NCBI GenBank assembly: GCA_006384855.1
Contig: VCJN01002997.1
Location: 62,001-126,000 of the forward strand
Length of the DNA: 64,000 nucleotides
Origin: Tetraselmis striata
Lineage: Eukaryota > Chlorophyta > Chlorodendrophyceae > Chlorodendrales > Chlorodendraceae
Direction: 5' to 3'
Shown here: positions 24,411 through 38,099 of the stretch, piece by piece
How the letters are laid out: each line of letters begins with the position of its first letter
How positions within the stretch are numbered: the stretch's first letter is position 1
Notes under the pieces: generated by a model
What the model saw: the letters and a program-made list of their open reading frames with translations, nothing else
The model's database searches: none
Told to the model about the DNA's origin: nothing
Position numbers and translations under genes: made by a program

Positions 24411-25437
24411 TCACTTGGGCGGGTACATCTTCGAGCGGTAGGCCGCGATGCGCTCGTGCGCGGCCACGGCGGCGTAGAGCTCCTGCAGCTTCGGGTACGG
24501 GTCGGCGACGGTGGCCGGCACGCCGTCCAGGATGCCCGACTTGAGGTTGTCCAGCACGACAAACAGCTTGAGGTCCGCAATAGTGAGGGCGCCGCCCGCC
24601 AGGTGGCCGTCGCCCGTGGCCTCCAGGCGCTTGTTGAGGATACCCAGCCAGCGAGGCAGAGTCTCCTCCGCCAGCGTCTAGGCAGCGAGCCGATATCAAG
24701 CGAGGGCGATGGCGCTCCGTCAGTGTGCTTTGCCGTGTACGGCAGGAACGCGAAATTACTCCAGCGTATTTTTATACCGGGGTTTGGGGGGTCATCAATA
24801 TATTCCATTCAATTTAACGAAGGTCCCGGTAGGAAAATGGTTTTCGGTCACACTAATATTTTATCACGGCGAAATAAAGTGCCCGACGGCACCGACAGTC
24901 TGTCCGCGGGTGGCCAAACGGTCGCCGCACCTTGCGCATCGCCGCCTTGCGGTCGGCGTCCTTCTCGAACATGGACGGCCGGATGGCGGCCTCAATGTCG
25001 CCCACGGCGCCGAGCCACATGTCCACGCGCAGCGCCGCCAGGTCGTCGTCGCGCGGGTATAGCCCCGCCTTCTTGCCGGCGTAGCGAAGCAGCCCTTCCG
25101 ACTGCGCCAGCACCTCGCCGTCGTCCAGCGTCAGCGTCGGCAGGCTGCCGAAGGGCGTGTGCGGCTTCAGCTCCGGCCAGGCGCCCTGCTCCAGGCGGTG
25201 GTCCTCGAACTCCACGCCGCCGGCGACAAGCGCCAGCCGGATCGGCTCCGCCACACCCTTGATAGGGAAGTAGCTGCGTGAGGGAAGGGATGTATGGATG
25301 AGGCAGGGCGGAAAAGGGCGGTCAGCCTGGCACGACTGGCAGTCGATAAGATCTGATCCCCGCAGCCGGCTGGGTGCGGGTGGTGATCGGGCGGGCGCAT
25401 ATACTCCAGAAAGGGGGGTGGCTTACGTGAGCTTCAT
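24411..25437 (-). CDS. Glutathione S-transferase (sigma/alpha-like)
   Basis: Cytosolic-type GST that conjugates glutathione to electrophiles. Three exons on the minus strand: 25437-25427 (only 11 bases, ATG AAG CTC AC), 25273-24931 and 24677-24411; phases close to give 206 residues, the usual GST size. The N-terminus MKLTYFPIKGVAEPIRLAL is the classic thioredoxin-like start with the catalytic Tyr5 at the exon 1/2 junction. The glutathione-binding GSLPTLTLDDG and LAQSEGLLRYAGKK follow. The helical C-terminal domain shows HLAGGALTIADLKLFVVLD and PKLQELYAAVAAHERI, ending in YPPK and TGA. The first coding exon is very short, so automatic annotation could easily miss the true start. Intron 2 (24678-24930) contains an unrelated AT-rich stretch. 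Confidence 0.92.
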
Positions 25438-25883
25438 TGTGACTGGTGTCTGCTGTAGGTGTGCAAGATTCGCGGTTCAAGAAGCACTGGTGAGCTATGC
25501 GTGGGTTAACGAGGGCTTAGTGTGGCAGAACGGTCGGGGCAGATCGAGGTGGGCGGTGGCGAGTGCTGTGATAAGGGCGTGCTGCGATCAAGCGTATCAG
25601 GCCGAGGGGGATGAGGACAGGGAATAATAATCCTTATAATGACGGAATATCTGCCGCGTCGTAGAGACGCTGCAAGGGTTTCACTGGTGCCAGGCCTGTC
25701 CCGGGGGCGGGAAAAAAACAAATCTGCCGCCTCAATCTGGCGCCTCAATTACAATATCGTTTTCTTTTTTCGCCCCCAGGACAGCAGGACTGGCAACATG
25801 TAGTCGCTAGTGAAACCCTTGCTGTAGCGTCTACGACGGCGGCCATCTCAGGCAGCGATCCAGTCAATTCCAAGTTTTATGGT
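25438..25883. other. Upstream region of GST, no gene seen
   Basis: Presumed 5' UTR and promoter of the minus-strand GST gene. No motif or RNA gene was recognised before the retroelement repeat begins at 25884. Confidence 0.35.
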
Positions 25884-26078
25884 TCATATTGAGAATTATA
25901 GAGGTTTGAATTGCACGGGGCTAAGTACGACGGGTGTTACCCGACGTTACAATTCCGCCATACGCGGCTAGTAAGCTACTGCCGTGTACCCACGTCCATC
26001 CCTCACCCCGATATGACGCCCCGCGACGCGGCGGTGTCTCCACCTTCTGCCTTTGCGCCAGCTTCCAGCTAGCGCAAC
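25884..26078 (+). repeat. Split direct repeat A1 of the 25884-30164 element
   Basis: Starts TCATATTGAGAATTATAG and is repeated at 29861-30055 with the same length (195 bases) and about three differences. Confidence 0.88.
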
Positions 26079-29000
26079 GGCATCGAGACTCTCGCAGTCT
26101 CGTAAGGTGACACACGATCTCAATACGACGTTCGACGCCAGCCGCTCGCCGCGACTGCAATAACGACAGCATGCCGTATTGTGGACAACACACGGTTGCC
26201 TGACGACCTGTACGATTCGGAGGGGTGCGGTGGAGGCAACGCCGTGAGTTCCACGACTGACACCGCTAGCCTCACTGCGCTCCCGCTTCTTCGACACTAC
26301 CGCCGCCGAGCGCTCCAGCAATGGCGTCGACGGCCTCCTCAACGCCATGGACGACAAAAGACTCGAGGTCAGCCTCCATCAAGGGGGCCCAGGCGCAGGC
26401 CGCCGCGCAGTTCAAGGGTATCGGCAGCGGAGGGAGCGGAGGCGGCAGCGGCAAAATCCGCATCAAGGAGCAAGGAGCAAGAACACGCAGACCGCGCCAC
26501 AAAGGAGAGGGCGGACAAAAACAAGGACAAAGACAAGATCAAGGGCAAGCCTCAGCCCGGCAACCCTGCGAGGCAGACTACTACCCCACAGACCGAGGAG
26601 CTGAAATGACGGTGTGCCCCGCCGTTCCGAGTCATGCCACCCAAGTTCAAGCTACATGCGACACCGCGTGCGGCGGCAATGGCGGCAATGGCGAGCGATC
26701 AAGTCCTACGGTGGATCCAGGAGGGCGTCCGGATTCCCTTCAAGCACAACCGCCCCCCACCCAACTTCCACAACGGCATCAGAATGCAGGACGGTACCCC
26801 AGCGCAGCTCACCTTCCTCGAGGGCGAGCTTGCCCGCTTCGTGGAGTCCGGTGCGTGGGAGCTTGGCAGCTGCCGCAAGTGGGTGTCAAGACTCTTTTTA
26901 GTACCCAAGCCCGGCGTCAACCAGTGGCGCTGCGTCATCGACCTCCGCGTGCTCAACTCTTACTGTGTGCGCAAGCGGCTCAAGATGGAGACCCTACTGG
27001 GAGTGCGCCACCTAACCATAATGGGAGACTACATGTTTTCCTTCGACCTCCAAGACGGCTTCTATGCTCTAGGCATCGCAGAGGCGGACCGAGACTACTT
27101 CACCGTGGACGTCCGAGGTCAGCTCTACATGCTCGCGGGTCTGCCAATGGGCTGGAGCCTCTCGCCCTATTACTTCGTCACGCTCACCCACGTATTCATC
27201 ACCCACTTGCGGAAACCTGAGCCCGAGCCCCCCTCATCGTCTACGCAGTCCACACGGAGCAAGCGCTACCTCCGGCGGACCAGGTGGAGGGGGGCGCGCA
27301 TTCTACCTTACGTGGACGACTTCCTCCTCTTCTCCGCATCGATGGAGCATGCGCTCCACCTCCGTCAGCGGCTCGCCAGCCTCCTCGACGCTTTGGGGCT
27401 GCACCGGAACCCCACAAAGGGCTTTTGGGAGCCCTGCCAGTTCGGCAGGCACTTGGGGGTGGACATCGACTCAGCGTCCGGCATGTTCTACGCACCGGCA
27501 GACAAGCTGAACCGGCTCTCCCGGCAGGCCACCCGGCTCATCGGCCGCGCCACGTGGAACGCCAAGTGGCTCCCGGTGCGCGAGCTGCAGTCACTGGCAG
27601 GGCAGGCGCAGTACCTCTTTCTGGCGATCCCGGCCGCAAGATTCTTTCTGCGGGAGCTCCACTCCGTGGTCGGCGACCGGTGGGGCGGGCACGTCCGGAT
27701 GACGCCACAGCTCCGCCGCGACCTACAGTGGTGGACATCGGTGCCCAGTCAGTCCAACGGCAAGCCCGTCCACCGCCCGGTGGAGACGGCTTATCTGCAC
27801 ACCGACAGCTCAAGCTACGGGTGGCGTGGGGTGTTGAACGGCAGGCTGGAGGCGCGGGGATTCTGGAGCTCGGCGGACGAGCGCCAGCACATCACGTGGA
27901 AGGAGCTCAAAGCGGTCCGACTTGCCGTGGAAAGCTCCCTCCCCCACCTCGCCGGGCGCAACGTCCTCCTGCACGAAGACAACCAGGCGGTATGTCACGT
28001 TCTGTCGGGCCTAACCTCACGCTCTCCCGAGATGATGGCCGAGCTGCGACGACTATGGTGCTTGCTGGACTCACACGGCATCCACCTGCGCGCGCGGTAC
28101 ATTCGCTCGGCAGCGAATATCTGGGCGGACCGGCTAAACCGGCACCAGCGACGATTGGCAGCTCGACCCCCTCATGTTCGCGGAACTGGAGAGCCGGTTC
28201 GGCCCTCATTCCATCGACCGCTTCGCGTCCGCCCTCAACACCCTGCTCCCCCGCTACAACGCGGCGCGGTTGGACCCTACGTGCGAGGCGGTGGACTCGT
28301 TGCACCTGCCGGATGCGGACTGGCGCCGCGAAAACAACTGGTGCAACGCACCCTGGCCCCTGCTACCCGACCTTGTGCAGCAGAGTGGCGCAGCGGCGAC
28401 CGTCGTCGCCCCGCGATGGGAGGGCAAGGCGTGGCACCAGGCACTCGCCGCGATGGCAGTGGAGGAGCTCACGGTGGTGCCGCGCGCCGGTTTGTTCCGG
28501 CCGGGACGGCGGGACGGGCGAGGTATGATCGGCAGGCCTCACTGGCCCGTGACTGTATTCCGCGTTCCCTTCCGGCATGGGTCTACCTGCGCCGAGGGGC
28601 TGTAAGTGCTACGCTATCCATGTTTCCGGGCAACGGGCACCAACTACCGGCTGTACGTGCGGTACCAGTACGAACTGCAGCGGTGAAGTACCGCGTCGAG
28701 GTCGCGAGCAGTACGACACCATGGGCTGATTCGATGCGCCCGTACATGACACGGGTTCTAGGGTCTGACACCCTTGGCGTCCAAACCCTGGAGCTCCTAT
28801 CAGCTACGTGGGCGCCGGCCACTGCGGCGTCTTACGCCAGTTGTATGAAGCAATATTTCCGTTTCTGCGAAGAGGAGCGGCGACAGGCCCCGGCTGCCGA
28901 CCCCGGGACTATGGCACGGTACGTCAGGTGGTTGGGCAACCTGGGGACGATCAAAGCCTCCAGCTTACAGCCTTGCTTACATGTCGGCCGTCAACAACTT

Positions 29001-29860
29001 CTTCAAGGACCACGGCCGGGAGCCGATGGCTCTGGGCTATCTGGTGAGGAGGGTCCGCAAGGGCCTTGCGGCGTCGCAGGTGACGCTAAACCCCGAGCTG
29101 ATGCGGGCCCCATTGCCCGCGAGTGTGTTGCTGAAAGCCTTGACCCTGGCAAATGCCCTACGGCTGGAGCTAGGACCTACCTGGGGCACGGACCCAAGTA
29201 CCGTGGTGCGCGTGGAGCTGTAGTTCCGCGCTAGCCTGGCAGTCGTCGTGCTTTGTCTGTTTTCTGCCGCGGAGGAGCGGGGTGGAGTGTCGTATGGGCG
29301 ACCTCACGGTCGGCCCGGACGGCGGCATCCTCCTCTATCATCGTGACCAGAAAGGCCAGCGCGGCGCGGATGCAAGCAAGAAGTTGATGTGTCAGCTGCC
29401 AGCGTCAGCGCATGCCAACATGGCGGCGCGGAGCTGCTGCACTACTTTGATGCCGCCTGTCACGTGTTCGCCGGCGGCCGCGTGATAGCGGCGCGATGGG
29501 CCATCAGCCAGCGCGAGGGGCAGGCCAAATGGACGGCGGACACCCTCACCAGCCGGTTGACAGCAGTGCACGAGCCCCCCCCCCCCCCCCCCCCGCGGGG
29601 TTCGCGTGGACATCCCACTCCCTCCGCAAGGGGGCCACAACAGCCGCGTACGTGATCGACGTGACGATGCAGAAGATCAAGTACTTCGGCGGCTGGGCGA
29701 TGGAGTCCAGCATGGTGCTACATCGACCCAACAGTGCTGCCGTGTCCGGCAGCATGGCACCTCTTTGGCTGGATTGCCCCATGGGGCGGTCAACCAGCCA
29801 GGCTGCCACGCCAAATGGCGACATGATGGCAAAACTGCGAGCCCCCTGCTTAGCTAATGG

Positions 29861-30055
29861 TCATATTGAGAATTATAGAGGTTTGAATTGCACGGGGCTA
29901 AGTACGACGGGTGTTACCCGACGTTACAATTCCGCCATACGCAGCTAGTACGCTACTGCCGTGTGCCCACGTCCATCCCTCACCCCGATATGACGCCCCG
30001 CGACGCGGCGGTGTCTCCACCTTCTGCCTTTGCGCCAGCTTCCAGCTAGCGCAAC
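29861..30055 (+). repeat. Split direct repeat A2 of the 25884-30164 element
   Basis: Inner copy of A1. It is preceded within 3 bases by B1 (29828-29857). B2 (30135-30164) follows 79 bases after its end. B1 and B2 share CTGCGAGCCCCCTGCTT. Confidence 0.88.
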
Positions 30056-30749
30056 CCACCCTTCCCAACCCTTTCATGCGTGTTTTGGGGCCAGAGCCCA
30101 TGTGCCAAACGTTGTAAGAATATGACACTTTTTTGGCAATACTGCGAGCCCCCTGCTTTGCTAACGTCATGTTATACTATGATAATATAATTTATTGGAA
30201 TAAGTTATTACGTCACGCGTTATGTGTTATGCCAAATACCGGGCCGCGGTCGCGCCACGCTATGATTGGATTCCAACCAGGCACCAGCACTCGGCCCGGT
30301 GGCGAGTAACGGCGGCATCCGTTACTGGCGTGACGGATATTTGATTGGGGGCACTTTCTCATCCCAAAGTGCCCCGGCCCATCTAAACATTCGTAACGCG
30401 TTATTATCTTAACTAGTTTATGGGGTTTCCTCCTTTCCTAACCGCTTTTCCGGCAGCAAGTGCCGCTAAGTGGTACATGTTATTAGTTCACCCCGCCGTC
30501 GTTGCGCCCGTTCGTGTGTAGCGCGAGTAGTAAGACAGAAAAGCGGCCCATAACGGTTGACCTTGCCATGCATCTTCGAGTTTAATTCGTTGTGTTACAC
30601 GCAGCGATTTACTACTGTCCCGTAACATGTTGCGGGCAAGGTCACGGGTTGTTTCAAGACCACACCCGGCTCACCATCCATGTGACTGTGTAATTCTCGT
30701 CATTCCCTACGTCCGGTCGTCCGGGAGTCATCATGTCATATGGAGTAGA

Positions 30750-32730
30750 ACCTGTCGCCAGGCCGACGCTTGTTGGCAAGAAGACATGCCAACGTTGCAA
30801 GAAAAATCGTTGCAAGAAGACATGCATGCCCAATATACATTGATGCTCGAGCTCACATCGTCGTTGGCCCAATTGACGGCTCATGAACGTGAACGTGGTG
30901 TCGATGGAGACGGAGCACATCATGGCTCTGATTTCGGGCAGCGCGTCGCATGACTCACAGCCGACAGGGAGCAGGGGACCGAGCCGCAGTGCGCCTTGAC
31001 TTGATATAGGTAAGCTAGCCCAGAACGGGCGTGTCGGACCAAAATCCTCGAATGACGAGGACGACTATCTCGCGGTGCTAAAGCTATTGCAACGAGCAAA
31101 GCCTAGCTACGAGGACGTCCGACCGATCGGCCAAGTGCATGGGCTTTTGTCTTTGCGTACTGATCTGACAAACAACTATCTCAAGCCTGATGAATGACCG
31201 GCGTATGTCGGCCCAGAAGGAGTACATTTGGCAGTTTAACGACAGGATGAGCGCCCCGTGTCTGGACCGGCTCCCCTACATTACATACTTCATTTAGACC
31301 TTCTTGGTGCGTCGTTCTTACAGCCACAATAGCCGAGTGCAGCTCAGTGAACCATACGCATACATGCACATTACGGTAACGAACGGATCCGTCTCCCGTA
31401 CCATTTCATCTTTGCGTGCGTCGGTTGTAGTTACTATACGGTTGTTACAAGTAGTTCGCAACGACCATCATTCGCGCGTGTACATTACGCGCGAAACATG
31501 CGCTACTAGCGCGACGGGCGCGACGGGCGGCCCCCCTACCTGAAATTGCTCCGCAAACCCGTCCTGATGCATGGACTAACCCGTCCAACAAATATCGTCC
31601 AACTGCCGGCAGCCAACTTAACCGCCGCGGCCGTTTACTTTGCCGTAATGAGTCACTCTCGCCCCATGGACGGCTTCAATCCGGCCCCGTCTACATGACG
31701 CGTTCGGCTCGGACGAGATGGGGCAGCGCACCCTCGACCTTCTCGCTAGCTCCCTTACCTCCCAAACGCTCAAAAGCTACGCCGGCAAGGTGTCTCAATT
31801 TTGCCACTAAGACTCCGAAATGATCGGCCCGCTGAAGGCGACTACTGTTACTGTCGTTCGGTACGTCACTTGGATTGGTGAGCGGGTCCACATTGGCGGG
31901 GCTAAGTCGTTGCAGCCCTACCCGTCACCAATCAACACGTTGTCCAAATTGCACAACATCGGCCCTTTTGATAAAGACAGCATGCACCTCACCGCCGCGC
32001 GTCGTGTCCTGCTACTCACGCAACGCCTGCAGCGGCTATTTCTTTGCGTCCCAATATATGCCGATGTCGCTTGTTGTTTCGTCGAGTGAGCCGAGTTGAT
32101 TGTGTCTGCTCCCCACCCCCCCGGAGTACCAATGCAACTTACGAGCCCTCATGGCCGAGGTTTTCAATTTCAAGTTTTTGCCAAGGGACGTACTGGCGTG
32201 TCTTGCCGAGTGCGCGGGACGTGCAATCACGTCGACCCCCACAACATTATCACGCAAGTAGTGAACCGTGAGAAGGGCAGTGCAGGCCGGCGCGGCCCCG
32301 ACGATCTACGCGTGTTGCTCCTTCCCGTGTCGGAGCACCCCCGTGTTACCCGTCTACTACACCACTTCGTCGACATCATCCAGTCTGCCCCATGGGTCCT
32401 TGCTGCCTTGGCCGAGACTAATATCTAGGCGGTCACCCCGAGCGAGCAGTCCAAGTAGTGGACTGCCGCGACAATGTCGGAGTGGCTCTCTACAGCCGTT
32501 CGTCTATTCGGTGCTGCTCCTCCCGCTTGCACTCCCTGGACCTCATGCAACCTTCGTAAGGGTGCAGCCTCTGCCGCTAACGCCATCGGAGTCCCGCTGT
32601 CCCACATCCGCCACCGAGGCGTTATACATGTGCGGTGCGGCACGGCACGGCGCCGAGACACAAAGGCCCGCTTCGACATCCTCGACATGTCGGAGTACAC
32701 GGGCATGGTCTTCGGCACTGTGGGTGAATT
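30750..32730 (+). mobile_element. Older tyrosine-recombinase retroelement fossil
   Basis: Strongly decayed remnant. A helical gag-like piece is seen near 30750-31190. A tyrosine recombinase follows: its N-terminal DNA-binding region (LLASSLTSQTLKSYAGK) near 31720-31810 and its catalytic region (LRKGAASAANAIGVPL then IRHRG) near 32540-32630. No reverse transcriptase and no clear terminal repeats were found, so the limits are rough. It is much more broken than its neighbours and looks old. Confidence 0.5.
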
Positions 32731-33082
32731 GGGGTGGGGGTGGGGTGGAAGTGGGGGGGGGGGGGGGGGGGCGGGGGGGGGGGGGGGGGGGGGGGGGCGC
32801 ACGGTCGTGGCTGCGCGGTGTCGAATCGCATCACAACGGTTCCCCGGCCTTGCTCTCGGCGACAATAATACCGCAGTACTTGGCGATCTCTGGTCACCGT
32901 GAGCAAAACGAGTATCAGACGACCTATGATATTATCATATCCATCAATATTACGGTATGTTTCGTTGCGAATGCCGCAAAACTATCCGGGGAACAGCGTC
33001 ACATAATACGGATCATCGTCACGCCAATCACGTGGATATGACGTGGTATATATATTTCGTGTTCGAGTTTTAATCGACTATT

Positions 33083-33115
<33 letters not shown>

Positions 33116-34891
33116 AGCTCGATTCATCCTGGATTATGCTCACGCCCACACGGTGTTTAGGATTACCTGTCCCCAGGACCCGCTGTGATGCTTGGCCGCG
33201 GATCGGGGTGCCCTCTCATCGCGAGGCAGTTAGTGCACCATCCGGGCTCACCAAGACGCCATACTACTCGCAAGAGATTTCCTCGTGTTCCTGAGCTTGG
33301 GGCGGCTCGAGAGCGTGCTCGCTTTCTAATCATACGGCGGACGCAGATTTGTCCGCCATCCCGTTGCCGAAACTGCACAGCGCGTGCTTGGATCGCTAAG
33401 ACACACGTGCCCCCGTGGCCCGGACTCTCTACCTGGGGCGCGTCGTCACTCATCCATATTCCGCCTCTGCGGGATGCGGGCGGTTTTTTTGCCCATGGAA
33501 TTGATCTTTTGGTACCGCGTTTATCGGTGGATTTGTTACTGACCTCTATTTATACATCACAGTGCTCGTCGTATATATTTTATATGCTGATATCTTCTCG
33601 GATTGGATGTATATATGCTATTACATATTAAGGCAATTGTTGGATGCAGTATGGGCATAATAACAATTTGCATATTGTTGGTAGTCACTACTGCATCGTA
33701 TACCCGTATTGGTACTCGGGCTCGTATGCCGAACCGCCGCCGCCGACGCGATATATGCAATGTGGATAAGAACATCTATCATTGTTCTATCGTTGTTTCT
33801 ATCCACATTGTTCTTATAGCGTATCCGCAGCCGTACATTGCTTGGCAATTCCACATTAAATATAGACGCACGCGGCACCATCACAAATTATGATGGACAA
33901 CGTACGTCGTCGAAAGCATATAGACGCACATTTCATGTAATTCGGGATCGTCATATATTCGTGTTGTATTCGTTTACGTTTGGAAATAGAAAATTGTTTT
34001 GCCGGCATCCAATATGATTATACGTATTGGCACGGTAGGTTCAAATAGTTATGATGTTTACATCATCGTTCACCGTTTTCCATGTTTAGCCTTCTCATCT
34101 TGCACATGGGCGCTTCGTATCGATTTGTGATCCTTGGGTCTGTCATGAAAATACGCGTATATGTGCCGACAATTATGTAGCCTGCGTGCTCCGCATGACC
34201 CCCCCCCTCCCCCACTCACACAGCACACACACCGCATCATATGATAGCGCACCGCCTTACCGCATCGCCATATATAGCGCACCGCCTTAGTGCATTTGAC
34301 AAAGTAACGGGGGGCTCGAATTGAGCTGTTGGATAAACATGTGTTGTTGGCATCATTGTTGATACCCTACTGCACAATTATGTGTAAATAATGTAGCTAG
34401 ATGAGGCCTTAGTACTTAAGCACGTATTCTCATCGATAGTCGGCACTAGCGCAACGCGCGCACTAGGCACCGCAACGCATGCCTAAATGCGAGCAACGCC
34501 CATACGGGTCTGCTCACTTTTCTGTAACAAACAACTCTCCGCGCTTCACGCTCCCTTCCACAGTCCCCGGCTAGCGCCGGGACCCGCACATGGCGGGTTG
34601 GTAGGGACTACGCTGCGCATACAACAAATGGGTAGTTGAGTCGCATGGATGTGTTGTAGTCGATTTGCCGGGGCCCAATAGCACCAGCAGTAATCCCCCG
34701 GTCCACATCAAATCACGTGTTACCGACCCTGTCTTGGTCGCCACGTGCTCAATGACGGTGCAGCCAAATTGAAGGCGCGCAAATATAATCAACTCAATAT
34801 ACCATCAGAGTACAATTAAATACGGTTTGCGCGGGGCAAACAATAATAAATATTCTCTCCTTCGCGTCGGAGTATTCGTGATGTATGCTGA
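32731..34891. other. Gene-poor stretch with G and C homopolymers
   Basis: Holds G runs at about 32748-32797, a run of about 30 C at 33084-33113, and AT-rich DNA from about 33540. Two copies of TATAGCGCACCGCCTTA-like sequence lie near 34243 and 34273. The fragment of the dispersed AT-rich repeat at 34855-34890 directly abuts the next element. No gene was recognised. Confidence 0.4.
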
Positions 34892-35179
34892 TTAGAGTTG
34901 TGCTCTTAGGGTTTCCTTTTCAGCTCCCCGCACCTTAGGGTAAACGGGTGTCGACACCGGTTGCCCGCGATCTGTACCGCGCCAATGATCGACCACGGGC
35001 AGTCCGCCTGGTGCTTTAGCACTCAGACGCCGATGTACTAACGGCACTTGCGCAGCACGGCGCGCCGCCCGCGGCGAAAACATCAGTCACGCACGTACCC
35101 ATCATATCTTATAAAACCCTCATCTTCCGCTAGACTGGACCACTATCTTACTTCGGTGCTGGCCTCATGCCCGCACAAC
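34892..35179 (+). repeat. Split direct repeat A1 of the 34892-38208 element
   Basis: Shares with 37824-38099 the blocks GGGTGTCGACACCGG, CGCGCCAATGATCGACCACG and CCCGCGGCGAAAACATCAG, in the same order. Confidence 0.8.
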
Positions 35180-37823
35180 GCTGACTCGCGGTTTCGCACC
35201 GTGCAAAGTGCTCGTTCATGCCCCCGGAAACGGTACTTAACCTTCCACTACCCTCCGCTCTCACTGCTGCTACATGACAATCCGAGGCTCTTCTTTTCTT
35301 TCTTCTCCACGCGGTTCCCTTCCAACGACCCCTCTGCTATGTCTAATAGCAGTGGCTCACCCCTCCGCCCAAAGATGGCCGACGCCGGCAAGGCGGCGGC
35401 TGTCGAGGGCGTGGGACGATGGCTACTGCGCAAAGCTCCCTCGAGGCGGCGCGTCATGAGGCGGAAGACGTGAGAATGAAGCAACTCATAATCCAGTCAT
35501 GAGCAGCTCTCCACGCGCTTCGCCACCCAAGAGACTCCTATGCCGCCGGCTGCCGCCGGTGAAGAGGACGCAATTCCGGGCGGGAACGAGTCCCGGTGGT
35601 CATGACCGAAACGTCGGTGCCCCCTTCGCTCCTTCCAGCGAGCCACACTACTACTACCTCGATCGGAAAACCGCCCTCGATAGACGGCTCTACCTAGTTT
35701 TGAAAACGGGATGCCTCCCGACAGTCTGCGACGCCCGGGGCTCTTCCTCATCGGCCTCGACGGTGTGATGGAGTACCTGCTTGGTAACCCTCGTCTTCAG
35801 CCGGCAGCGGACGAGTACTTACTTAACACGCCGCGTGCTACGGGGCTTGCATCGCCGGCTCGACGATCGAGTTGCGTAAGCTATTAGCGGCGACATGCGT
35901 CACCGACGGCATTATGCAAGCCTTCGGGCAGCTGCTCGAGGCCATCGTCCACATCATGGAGGCCATCGACGACGGCCGTCGGTTCCGCTTGGCCTATATA
36001 TCTCCGCAAGCACTGGGATACGCAGATGCTCCACGACGACACCTTCGCCCTCGACGTCATAAGGGCGCGCTACTTTCGCCCCGGTACCGAGAACATGGGA
36101 TCGTCGCCCGAGTGTACCGAGCTACAAGAGCTCTACAAGGACCGCATCTACGACGCCAACATCGCGAGCGCAGCGAAAACAACCGCCCGTCAGCGCTTCG
36201 GCGGCGCCCTCCGGCGCAACGACCGCGACCGGGACGGCGGCGGCAGCAATATCTGCGCGTCCCCGACGTCAAGAACGCGCGTCCCGGACGAGAGGCGGTG
36301 GCGCCGCGAGCCACCTTCGCAAAGGAGGTCACCAAGAACTTTGGTAAGAGCAAGGCGAAGGCCACGGCCGACAAGGCCGAATGACGGGGTGGCTGCTATG
36401 CCGTGCCGACCCCATGCAGCGGCGTTTCGAGGACACGCCTCCGGGCGCGCCTTCCAAGCAACTACTCCACTGATGGAGTTGTCGGCATGAGCGGGACTCC
36501 TTCGATGGCCGCTGACCTTCCTTCTCGGGTCATCGTCCTCCTCCTACCCTCGCCGGAGTAAATCCCTCCGGCTCTAGTCTGTCCTTCCACATCGCGAGTC
36601 TACACCGATTTCCCCTTTTTGACGCGCTCTCCCTGACCTGCCGCGCTATCCCTATTTATTGCCCGTCGCTCTCGCAGCAGCCTCTCACGGGCAGCCAGCA
36701 GACGGATCACGTACTCACGCGGCGCCCGTTACGAGGTCAGCGGCTACAGTACCATGCATGCTGCATGGCATCGGCTTCGTGCTCCACATGGTCCCGTCGG
36801 CAGCACCCAACCAGCAGCACCATCGAACCCGGCAGAAGCGCACGGCGCGGCGTTCCGGCGCGTCCGCCGCACCACAAAGACACCTACTTTCTTATTCATC
36901 ACCGACGCCAAAACGAAAGCCCTCTGGAGCGAGCCTTGCGAGCTCATGCGAGGCAGGATCGAAGCCCTTTATGGCACTGGACGACTGGGGCGCCAAAGTG
37001 CTCGACTTCCAAACTACCTCGCTCACGGCCAGCACCTAGTCCAACTACTATCGCAAGATTCGCCTCTTTGCCGACTTTTGCATCGAGGAAGAAGGCATCT
37101 CCCCCTGGACTGCACCGAGTCTACACGCGTCCGCTACCTCGCCTAGATTGCGGAGCGCCGCACGATCAACGCCGGCTCTGCAGCCCTACCTCTTGGCCAT
37201 CAACACCTTCCTAAGTCACACCGGCCGGGATGACTCCATGGCCAGCACCGGCCCATCCATCGGCGCCATAAAGCGCGCGCTTCAAATCCGCCACATCAAG
37301 ACCAGCGAGTGTCTTGGACAGCCCTTATTCTACGCCGAGGCTTCATCGCCTACCGCGACGCGGCCGTCCAGGGAGCCCCCTCCGCCAAGCAACCTAACCG
37401 ATTCAAGGCGCTCCCCGGCAACAGGGCTACCCTGCCCCTTGCGTGGAACGCCTCCACCCTCGGCGGCTGGCTCAAAGGGGCCGTCTGCCGCGTCAATCGA
37501 GTCCCCCCGCCTGAAGGATTCGTGTGGGCCTCGCACTCCGCCTTACGCAAGGGCGCGGCGTCTGGCGCAAAATTTGGCGTGCCCCTGGACAAAATCCGCC
37601 ATTGGGGCGGTTGAGTCCGCAATTCTGCAGTATTCAACGACTGCATCGACCGGACAATGCTTCCTACCCGCGCCGCCGCGCTTCTGTTCGGCTGGCTCTC
37701 CCCTCCTGTGGTCCTTCGCAGCCTCTCGGCGGGGCCCCCGCTATGCCGGCCGCCGCCCCACCCCCTTTGCAGTCCTGACACCTGAGGCGGCTAAACTCCC
37801 TTGCCTACCTCCCTTTGAAATGT

Positions 37824-38099
37824 TTAGAGCTGTCCTCTTGGGTTTCCTTTTTCCCTCCTTGCATCTTAGGGTATGCGGGTGTCGACACCGGCTGCCCGCA
37901 GTCTCTGTACCGCGCCAATGATCGACCACGGGTAGTCCCGGTGCTTCATGATCACTGAGACGCCTATGTACGTCACTTCGCGAGCCGCCCGCGGCGAAAA
38001 CATCAGCCACCCCCGTACCCATGAAATCTTATAAAATCATCATCGTCCGCTAGATTGCACCACTCCCTTTGTTTTGTGTTGGCCTCCTGCCCGCACAAC
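37824..38099 (+). repeat. Split direct repeat A2 of the 34892-38208 element
   Basis: Inner copy of the repeat at 34892-35179, directly preceded by B1. B2 (sharing GGCTAAACTC and CATCCCTTTGAAA-like sequence with B1) lies about 78 bases after its end, the same spacing as in the other two elements. Confidence 0.8.

Larger units (their letters stand above)
25884..30164 (+). mobile_element. Tyrosine-recombinase-class retrotransposon fossil (PAT/Kangaroo/TOC3-like), near full length
   Basis: Plus-strand element of about 4.3 kb with split direct repeats: A1 25884-26078, B1 29828-29857, A2 29861-30055, B2 30135-30164. The two 195-base A copies differ at about three positions, so it is young. Parts in order: a charged gag-like region (about 26180-26620), reverse transcriptase with a YVDD box and RNase H (within 26634-28150), a DIRS-type methyltransferase-like domain (about 28150-28610), and a tyrosine recombinase with an HxxR box and a GGW motif (about 28730-29750). 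All domains of the class are present, but the copy is broken, with a handful of breaks by eye. Confidence 0.85.

Noticed and set aside
26321-28528. Alternative long frames over the retroelement
   Set aside because: Shadows of the reverse-transcriptase frame, without domain similarity.
32268-33041. Plus-strand frame of 257 codons with glycine runs
   Set aside because: Its length comes from G homopolymers; the start belongs to a decayed retroelement.
33757-33815. Small inverted repeat around AATGTGGATA
   Set aside because: Stem of about 11 bases in AT-rich DNA with no context; likely chance.
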